Shown: in pieces, positions 13,370-19,202 of the stretch
How positions within the stretch are numbered: position 1 is the first letter of the stretch
Layout of the letters: each line of letters begins with the position of its first letter
Source: Bacillota bacterium
Lineage (GTDB): Bacteria > Bacillota > Clostridia > Lachnospirales > Lachnospiraceae
Direction of reading: 5' to 3'
Assembly (NCBI GenBank): GCA_023392995.1
Contig: JAEWMZ010000193.1
Span: 1-19,202 of the forward strand
DNA: 19,202 nucleotides
The notes under the pieces: model-generated
The model's database searches: none
Told to the model about the DNA's origin: nothing
The model's input: only the letters and a program-made list of their open reading frames with translations
Made by a program: the position numbers and the translations under genes

Positions 13370-15499
13370 TCAGCTTTTTCGCAGAACGAACAGCCTTTGA
13401 TTATACATCGCCAGCTCTGAACTTTTGTCGGGAACTTTCTTTTCCAACGAAAATCCGGCATGCTCGAAAATGTCATACCATTGCAGGAGTGTCAGAAAAG
13501 TCAAATTCTCATTAGACCTGTTGTCTATGGTTTCTTTCATCATAAATGCCTGCGAAATAAGCATCGGAGCTGATTCACCGATAGCTTCGATCAAGAACAT
13601 TACTCCATTCTGTAATAAAAGTTGATTTAAGCTACTCATGGTTTTCAATACATTCTCAGCATTATTAATGACTCCCACAGCAACAATTACGTCATATTCC
13701 TGCCCCGCCAACCGCCCTATCTCCTGCGTACTGTCAATATCAAGCTTCTTAAACTTCATCCAGGGATACTCTATCAATTTCTTCCTGGCATTCCTTAGAA
13801 AAAAGTCGGATACATCAGTAAACAGATATTCCTTGCAGCCTCCACATTTAGATAATTCCCGGCAGATTCCCACCGTTGTTGCCCCTGTTCCGCCGCCGAC
13901 TTCCAATAGGTTAAGTGCTTTTCTTCCGGCGATTGCTGCAATATCATCGGCAACAATCCGGTTCAAAGCTTTCGCAATCGCTGTCTGTGAGTACAATTCG
14001 GTTGCTAAATCAAATTTTCCCTCCGGAAATAGAAGCCACGCCGGATTAAGATCTCCCTTCATAATAGCTTCTAGCTTAAATGCATTTTCTCTAAAATAAT
14101 GAAATACAGCTGTTGTTCCCAACTCCTGAGTCCAGAGTAGCTTTGCTCTATCCCAGGCCAGCATCATCTCCTGCTCTGTTACTTTATCAATCTCAAAGTA
14201 ACAGGTATTATCTTCCAGAAGGATAAAATTTTCAGCTGACAGTATCCGAAACCAACGCTCTATCATATGCCCAAAGCCGCAATCAATGTCCATACCGGCA
14301 ATGATCTCCTCGGTTGAATACGCCTCGGCTTGCCTGATTTCAGGGATGTTTTTCTGCATATAGTACAGCATGGTTAAGTAGCAGGCCTGGTTCAAGCTGT
14401 CTATCCCGACTTTAACCCCTCCCTCCCGACGCTGAGCGTTTGAATGAACTTCAAATATTTCATTTGGAATATAGCCGTATTCACTTTTTTCTACAATATA
14501 GGGATAACCGAAGGATTGCGTCAGCTGCTGCCATTGTCTGCATAGGAATAACTGCTTTTGAATCCTGGGCTTTACCCCCTTCAAATCTTCAGCAGAAATC
14601 ATTCCGATCAACTTCTCAATATCCTCACCGATTGCTTGCGGCCATTGCTTCGTGAAGATTTCTTCCAGAGTGGTATTATTGCTGTAAATTACATAGGTAT
14701 TTGGCTCCTTCATGCTAAGGGAATCACACTCCGACAGCATGACCGGGATCAAGTCCTCCTCGGGAAAATGTACTCTGGGTTGCCAAAGAACAGGTCCATG
14801 TGGATCTGATAAAGTGATACGCCCTCCTGGATATCCCACGCATATTTGGAAAAACAGATGCAAGTAACCGTCTAAATCCCTTTGATCGATTTCGTTATGA
14901 GCTCTATAATTGATCTCAATGCCATCCGTAACCACAACTGCTGACTGGAAGGGCTGTACTTCAAGGATCTTTCCCCTCAAACCACTGCTTCGCGCAGATG
15001 GAAGAATACAATCCAGGATCTGAATCAGGGGATAGGAAACCTGTGTTGCAAAATCAATATTGATGTATAAGGGCTGCGCTGTTCTGGAAAGTCTTTTAAC
15101 ATTTTCGATAAAATTTTTAACCGCCGGCAAGTTCATGTAAAGATTTCCGATCATGAACTTAACCTCCCTCTTCTCACTTATCAAGAAGCAATCAGCTGCC
15201 TCCTTAATTTGCAGCGGTTGTTCAAATATGACAGGAATACCTCTCTGCATAAGTTTTTGTGCTACTGCATCACCTTCGCCTCCCATCACCCCGGACTTTA
15301 TGGCTACACAAGCAAAATCGATATTCCCCGGCAAATCCTCAATATCTGTATACAATTCTATGCCATAATACTCGGCGCATTTTATGCTTTTATCGCTTCC
15401 TTTTGCCAGGATTCCGACCACCTCAACATCAGGTAATAAGCGAAGTGCTTCCAAATAAAATTGTCCAAATCTGGTGCCACATACAATTGCTTTCTTCAT
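13370..15499 (-). CDS. Thiazolinyl imide reductase fused to an NRPS-type methyltransferase
   Basis: This protein has 709 residues. Residues 1 to about 355 match thiazolinyl imide reductases (YbtU/Irp3, PchG). The nucleotide-binding start is KKAIVCGTRFGQFYLEAL, followed by GSDKSIKCAEYYGIELYTD and IKSGVMGGEGDAVAQKLMQR. Tyr121 (NLYMNL) corresponds to the Tyr128 proposed as an acid in Irp3, while Gln94 replaces its His101. These enzymes use NADPH to reduce a carrier-bound thiazoline to thiazolidine. Residues about 360-709 are a methyltransferase with SAM motif LLEVGGGTGAT (from about 531) and an N-terminal helical part (LNPAWLLFPEGKFDLATELY). It is homologous over its whole length to the MT embedded in the neighbouring NRPS (VNPVHLLYPEGSTKIVEAIY). 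The usual reductase is about 350-370 residues, so this is a true fusion. It starts three bases after the upstream NRPS stop. Confidence 0.9.
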   Translation of the reverse strand: MKKAIVCGTRFGQFYLEALRLLPDVEVVGILAKGSDKSIKCAEYYGIELYTDIEDLPGNIDFACVAIKSGVMGGEGDAVAQKLMQRGIPVIFEQPLQIKEAADCFLISEKREVKFMIGNLYMNLPAVKNFIENVKRLSRTAQPLYINIDFATQVSYPLIQILDCILPSARSSGLRGKILEVQPFQSAVVVTDGIEINYRAHNEIDQRDLDGYLHLFFQICVGYPGGRITLSDPHGPVLWQPRVHFPEEDLIPVMLSECDSLSMKEPNTYVIYSNNTTLEEIFTKQWPQAIGEDIEKLIGMISAEDLKGVKPRIQKQLFLCRQWQQLTQSFGYPYIVEKSEYGYIPNEIFEVHSNAQRREGGVKVGIDSLNQACYLTMLYYMQKNIPEIRQAEAYSTEEIIAGMDIDCGFGHMIERWFRILSAENFILLEDNTCYFEIDKVTEQEMMLAWDRAKLLWTQELGTTAVFHYFRENAFKLEAIMKGDLNPAWLLFPEGKFDLATELYSQTAIAKALNRIVADDIAAIAGRKALNLLEVGGGTGATTVGICRELSKCGGCKEYLFTDVSDFFLRNARKKLIEYPWMKFKKLDIDSTQEIGRLAGQEYDVIVAVGVINNAENVLKTMSSLNQLLLQNGVMFLIEAIGESAPMLISQAFMMKETIDNRSNENLTFLTLLQWYDIFEHAGFSLEKKVPDKSSELAMYNQRLFVLRKS

Positions 15500-15502
15500 A
15501 AT

Positions 15503-18500
15503 TTATATAACTCCTTCCCCCCCTATCTCTTGCTTTATGAGAAGGTGTTCTAGTTGGGCTGCAATCGTTGCAACATCTGGATTCTCAAACATAACACTCA
15601 ACTTAAAATCCACCTTATGTTTCTCTTTCAAGTAATTAATAAACTTAATGGCTTTTAAGGAATCGCCCCCGCTCATAAAAAAGTTGGTTCTTTTTGATTT
15701 CAGGGAACACCCCAGTACCTTGTTCCAGATCTCAAGTACCTCAGTCTCCATTTCCGTCATCGACTCCTGCTCGGCACTTGAAGCCTCGGCAGTGTCCTCT
15801 GTCTCAACCATGGAGCGCAATTTTGTGTGATCCACCTTTCCGTTGTGATTCAGGGGAAAGTCCTCCAGCTCGTAGAGCTTATTGGGTATCATATACTTTG
15901 GCAATGACTCTTGAAGCTGCAATAGAATGCCCTCCGTGTAAATTGCTTTGCTTTTTACTGAGTTGAATGCCAAAGCAAGACAGTCACCTGCTCCCCGATA
16001 CTCTTCTGTCCGTGTGGAAACGGAAAGATTATTGATAAAGCCTGCTTCGAAACACTTCTCTCTCCACCTCTTGGCATCAATTAATGGCAAACCTGCCATT
16101 TTACGTTCATCCTCAAGCTGCGCATAGCCTTCCTCCAGGAATGCAACGGTACACAGAAGAAGGAGACTGTTTTCCGTGTACTCTCTTAACAGTAATATTC
16201 CCTCGGGTTTTAGCATCCTTCTCAAATTCACTAACACTTTATTTAGATGAGGGGCTCTATGCAGTACATTATCTGCGATTAATATATCTGCTTTTTGATA
16301 TAGTTTGCCTTGATATAAGGTCTTCTGGCGAATATCATATTCATAGGTTTCAAAGTTTGTAGCCTTGGAGAATTCCTGCCTCATTGCCTGCAGCTTTTCC
16401 TCCCATACATCAACGTATATGTACCTTCCCCTTCCATCCATAGCGCCTAGTAGCTTCCGGGTGTTTTTATTCATTCGATTGCCGATTTCCACGACGGTTA
16501 TTTCTCGAGGATTTTCTTTCACAAGCTTGTTTTGCAGCTGTAAAAACGCTTTAGTCACCTCCTCCTGAATCAAGTTATAGGTTTCCACTACATCCGGAAG
16601 CAGAAGGAATTCCTGGTCCTGGAGGGCTTGAAGATCTTCCCCCTTATTTTTCATGATTCTGACACATACCTCGATGTTTTTCTCAAGATCCAAAGAGAGC
16701 TTCTTGAGCAACTCTCCCTTAGTACAATTCAGTGCATCACTCCTAAGCAGCACGCTGTCCATTGCAGAGAAATCATAATAATCACCCTGCTTTTTTACTC
16801 CTCCATGGATAACCAATGCTCCTAACCATGCACTCATTAAATTCTCAAATTCTGTTCTGACCGATAGAATCTCATTCAATTCCTTATTAGTGATATGAGT
16901 ATGCTTCTGAGTAATTCCGAGCCTCGTTAAAGTCTGTACCATGAAAGAGATGCAGATTTTATTCAGATATTCCTCATACTCCCGGAAGCCATCCATAGGG
17001 ATATTCCCCAAAGCATTCCCAAGCTCTTCCATATATTGCGCCAGGTCTGAGCTATTCTCCTTATTCTCCTTTAACACTTCAATTTCCTGGGTCTCGGGGA
17101 GGAGAAAAGCTACTAGCTTATCGTCTCCAACCTTTAAAACCTCAGAATCCTTTACCCCTGCAGCCTTATTGATTGCGCTCTTGATTTCACCTAATTCAAC
17201 GCGGTGTCCATTTAGTTTCACCTGGTTATCCATTCTTCCGAGAAATTCAATATTACCGTCCTTCCAGTATCGTCCCAAATCACCCGTGCAATAGAGTCTT
17301 TCTCCGGTTTCAGAATGTTTTATGAATTTTTCTTCTGTTTTCTCCCGGTCATTGAAATATCCCTTCGCAACTCCGGCACCCGCAATATAAAGCATTCCCG
17401 GCACCCAATCAGGGCAATTTTGCATTTGAGAATTCAAAATATAATACCTTTGATTCCGTAGTGGCTTTCCATAGGGGATGCTCCTCCAATCCTCCGGGAT
17501 CTCCTCCGGGATTACAAAATCATTGGACCATATACTCGCTTCTGTGGCACCTCCCAGGGAAATGATCTCAATGGGAGCAAAGAGGTTGCGTATTCTCCCG
17601 GGAAGGGATACCGGAATCCAGTCACCGCTCATAAGCACCAGTCTAAGCTGATTACTGTCCCGTTGTTTTTGATGCTCCTCCTGCTCAAGGAGCATTTCCA
17701 TGAAAGCAGGTACGCTGTTCCATACCGTGACTTTCTCCTGGCTCATTAATTCCGACCAATGGGACGGGTCCTTTCCTTTCTTGGAATCCGGAATAACCAG
17801 CTTCCCTCCTGCTCCCAAAAGGCCGAATATATCATAAACCGATAAATCAAAATTAAGGTTCGATAGTGCAAGTGCCGTGTCTTCCTCTGTTATACGGTAT
17901 CTTTTATTCACCTCCAGAATTGTATTGACTGCCCCTGCGTGGGATATCATGACCCCTTTCGGCAACCCTGTTGTTCCCGAGGTATAGATCACATATGCCA
18001 GATTCTCCGGTTCATTTCTCACTCTCATTACCGGGGAACTCGTCTTTTCTCCAGTGACTGTAATGCACTTCCATTCCTCCAGCCATTCTTTCTCCTTCAG
18101 AAGCTGCTGCTGAGTTAAAATAATTCTTGTATTGCTATCCATCAGAATCGTTCGGATACGCTCCTTCGGATTACTAGGATCAATTGGCAGATATGCTCCG
18201 CCGGCAAAAAGAATTCCGTAGGCGGCAATCACCTGTTCCCAACCTTTTTCCATCAAGATAGCAACAGTTTCCTCCTTTTGCAGCTTTTCATTTCCAAGCT
18301 GGAGGGATAGATAGGCTGCCTCTTCCTTCACCTCCCGATAGCTCATCCGCCTAAAAGGAGTAACAAGCGCTTCCTTCTCGGCAAATACATCCGCTGCCTT
18401 TAAAAACAAGCGGTCCAGAGTTTCCTGTTCCTGTTCTACTGTCGTCTCATTCCCCTGTTGGCGAAGCTCTGATAATTCTGCTCTCACAAGACTTCCCTGC

Positions 18501-19202
18501 TTTTCTTCAAACAATGCAGGTTCCTTCGCCAATCTCTGCAGCAAATCAGTGTATGCGAAAAACATCTCATCCAGCATTCCGGGATAAAACAGCTCATCGA
18601 CGGAATCCCAAAAAAGGCATAGCTCCCCATCCATCTCCACCACCTGATGATCCAGCCATACCTGGGGTGTCTGGGAGATATTATAGGTTAATTTACCAAG
18701 CCACTGGCCTTCCTTCCACTGCTCCACGCCCAGTCCGCTGGTAAAGACGATGGGCATGATGGAATCCTGTCCACTTCCTGCCTGCTTCTTCAATTCACGC
18801 TCCAATTCAATCGCACTAAAGTAGGAATGCTCCAAATCCCGGGTCAACTGCTTCTGAACTGCCTTTGCCCTTTCAGCAAAGCTTGCCGCCTTACCTGCAC
18901 GCACCTCAAGCAGTGTTAAGGTAGTAAAATCCCCCACCAGCTGATTGACCTCAGGATGCAGCGGCTTCCGGTCAAATTGTGTTAGATTAATCGTGAAATC
19001 AGAATTCGTACTCCATAAACGAAGAACCTCCGCATATGCGCTGATCAAAAGTACAGAGGGCGTCACTTCGATTTCTCCTGCAATTAGCCGAAGTGCCTTC
19101 CACTCCTCTTGGGCTAATCTGGCACTTCTCCTGTGAAATCGTTGTTCTTGAATCATATTTTCTTTTTTGAAAAGAGGTAACATGGGCGCAGGTGAAAACC
19201 CA
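15503..19202 (-). CDS. NRPS, PchE/HMWP2-like: Cy(partial)-A(MT-like)-PCP, cysteine-specific; 5' end off window
   Basis: The frame is open to the window edge. Codons before the first visible ATG (19183) read GFSPAP and continue into MLPLF, matching the PPxLPL segment of a cyclization domain, so that ATG is internal. Numbered from it, the rest of Cy covers 1 to about 230 and A covers about 255-1130, with A3 YTSGTTGLPKG at 400-410. Pocket residues read D-L-Y-N-L-S-L-I-W, a cysteine code. An embedded MT-like domain (about 700-1090) has EIGNRMNKN (899-907) where active enzymes have ExGxGxG. In PchE the equivalent domain acts as an epimerase, so that is the likely role. A10 is LNHNGKVDHTK. The PCP ends the protein, with Ser1175 (GGDSLKA). 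It should load and cyclize the first cysteine onto an upstream aryl or acyl starter. It has no C-terminal TE. Confidence 0.93.
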   Translation of the reverse strand, partial: GFSPAPMLPLFKKENMIQEQRFHRRSARLAQEEWKALRLIAGEIEVTPSVLLISAYAEVLRLWSTNSDFTINLTQFDRKPLHPEVNQLVGDFTTLTLLEVRAGKAASFAERAKAVQKQLTRDLEHSYFSAIELERELKKQAGSGQDSIMPIVFTSGLGVEQWKEGQWLGKLTYNISQTPQVWLDHQVVEMDGELCLFWDSVDELFYPGMLDEMFFAYTDLLQRLAKEPALFEEKQGSLVRAELSELRQQGNETTVEQEQETLDRLFLKAADVFAEKEALVTPFRRMSYREVKEEAAYLSLQLGNEKLQKEETVAILMEKGWEQVIAAYGILFAGGAYLPIDPSNPKERIRTILMDSNTRIILTQQQLLKEKEWLEEWKCITVTGEKTSSPVMRVRNEPENLAYVIYTSGTTGLPKGVMISHAGAVNTILEVNKRYRITEEDTALALSNLNFDLSVYDIFGLLGAGGKLVIPDSKKGKDPSHWSELMSQEKVTVWNSVPAFMEMLLEQEEHQKQRDSNQLRLVLMSGDWIPVSLPGRIRNLFAPIEIISLGGATEASIWSNDFVIPEEIPEDWRSIPYGKPLRNQRYYILNSQMQNCPDWVPGMLYIAGAGVAKGYFNDREKTEEKFIKHSETGERLYCTGDLGRYWKDGNIEFLGRMDNQVKLNGHRVELGEIKSAINKAAGVKDSEVLKVGDDKLVAFLLPETQEIEVLKENKENSSDLAQYMEELGNALGNIPMDGFREYEEYLNKICISFMVQTLTRLGITQKHTHITNKELNEILSVRTEFENLMSAWLGALVIHGGVKKQGDYYDFSAMDSVLLRSDALNCTKGELLKKLSLDLEKNIEVCVRIMKNKGEDLQALQDQEFLLLPDVVETYNLIQEEVTKAFLQLQNKLVKENPREITVVEIGNRMNKNTRKLLGAMDGRGRYIYVDVWEEKLQAMRQEFSKATNFETYEYDIRQKTLYQGKLYQKADILIADNVLHRAPHLNKVLVNLRRMLKPEGILLLREYTENSLLLLCTVAFLEEGYAQLEDERKMAGLPLIDAKRWREKCFEAGFINNLSVSTRTEEYRGAGDCLALAFNSVKSKAIYTEGILLQLQESLPKYMIPNKLYELEDFPLNHNGKVDHTKLRSMVETEDTAEASSAEQESMTEMETEVLEIWNKVLGCSLKSKRTNFFMSGGDSLKAIKFINYLKEKHKVDFKLSVMFENPDVATIAAQLEHLLIKQEIGGEGVI

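Noticed and set aside
13345..13476. N-terminal extension of the VOC protein into the reductase gene
   Set aside because: The extension overlaps the reductase-methyltransferase 3' end and has no fold; the ATG at 13344 has a good ribosome site.
13638..14099. Plus-strand 153-codon open frame, the longest on that strand
   Set aside because: It lies wholly antisense to the reductase-methyltransferase gene, with no recognisable domain or ribosome site.
19181..19183. ATG as the true start of the first NRPS
   Set aside because: The frame stays open upstream and the codons (GFSPAP) match the middle of a cyclization domain, so the gene continues beyond the window.

Overview
This window is most likely from an anaerobic Firmicute (Clostridia, Lachnospiraceae-like). 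The evidence is AT-rich intergenic DNA, strong GGAGG-type ribosome binding sites, GTG starts and tightly packed operons. It holds most of a pyochelin/yersiniabactin-type thiazoline metallophore (siderophore) cluster. Every gene I can support is on the minus strand, so transcription runs from high to low coordinates.

Biosynthetic block (19202 to 5023). A cysteine-activating NRPS enters from the right edge (15503-19202; cyclization domain cut by the window, then A, an embedded degenerate methyltransferase-like domain, and PCP). It is followed by a thiazolinyl imide reductase fused to a complete NRPS-type methyltransferase (13370-15499), a small VOC/glyoxalase-like protein (12649-13344), and a second NRPS with docking, Cy, A with embedded intact MT, PCP and TE domains (6822-12461). 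Then come a saccharopine-dehydrogenase-like NAD(P) protein (5746-6807) and an aspartate/glutamate-racemase-family protein (5023-5709). The order matches PchE, PchG and PchF of pyochelin. Both A domains carry a cysteine-type specificity code, so the predicted core is an acyl or aryl cap followed by two cysteine-derived rings, one of them reduced and N-methylated. The aryl-activating enzyme, aryl carrier, phosphopantetheinyl transferase and salicylate synthase are not visible and may lie to the right.

Control and uptake block (5022 to 1). A 127-base gap holds a candidate promoter. A 20-bp-spaced direct repeat abuts its -35 box (AraC-type site) and a DtxR/IdeR-like palindrome lies just after its -10 box. 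It drives an ECF-type importer (S, T and fused double ATPase), an AraC-family regulator resembling YbtA/PchR, and the start of an exporter-fold ABC half-transporter that runs off the left edge (YbtP/YbtQ or IrtA/B type). The general organisation resembles the equibactin locus of Streptococcus equi; I recall that similarity and have not checked it.

Features that ordinary annotation would miss: two separate in-frame 18-bp minisatellites in the second NRPS; a cysteine where the TE nucleophile serine is expected; the reductase-methyltransferase fusion; and a 152-bp imperfect palindrome between the VOC gene and the second NRPS, flanked by a 23-bp direct repeat that carries the VOC stop codon in both copies. 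No RNA genes, CRISPR arrays or transposase genes were seen.
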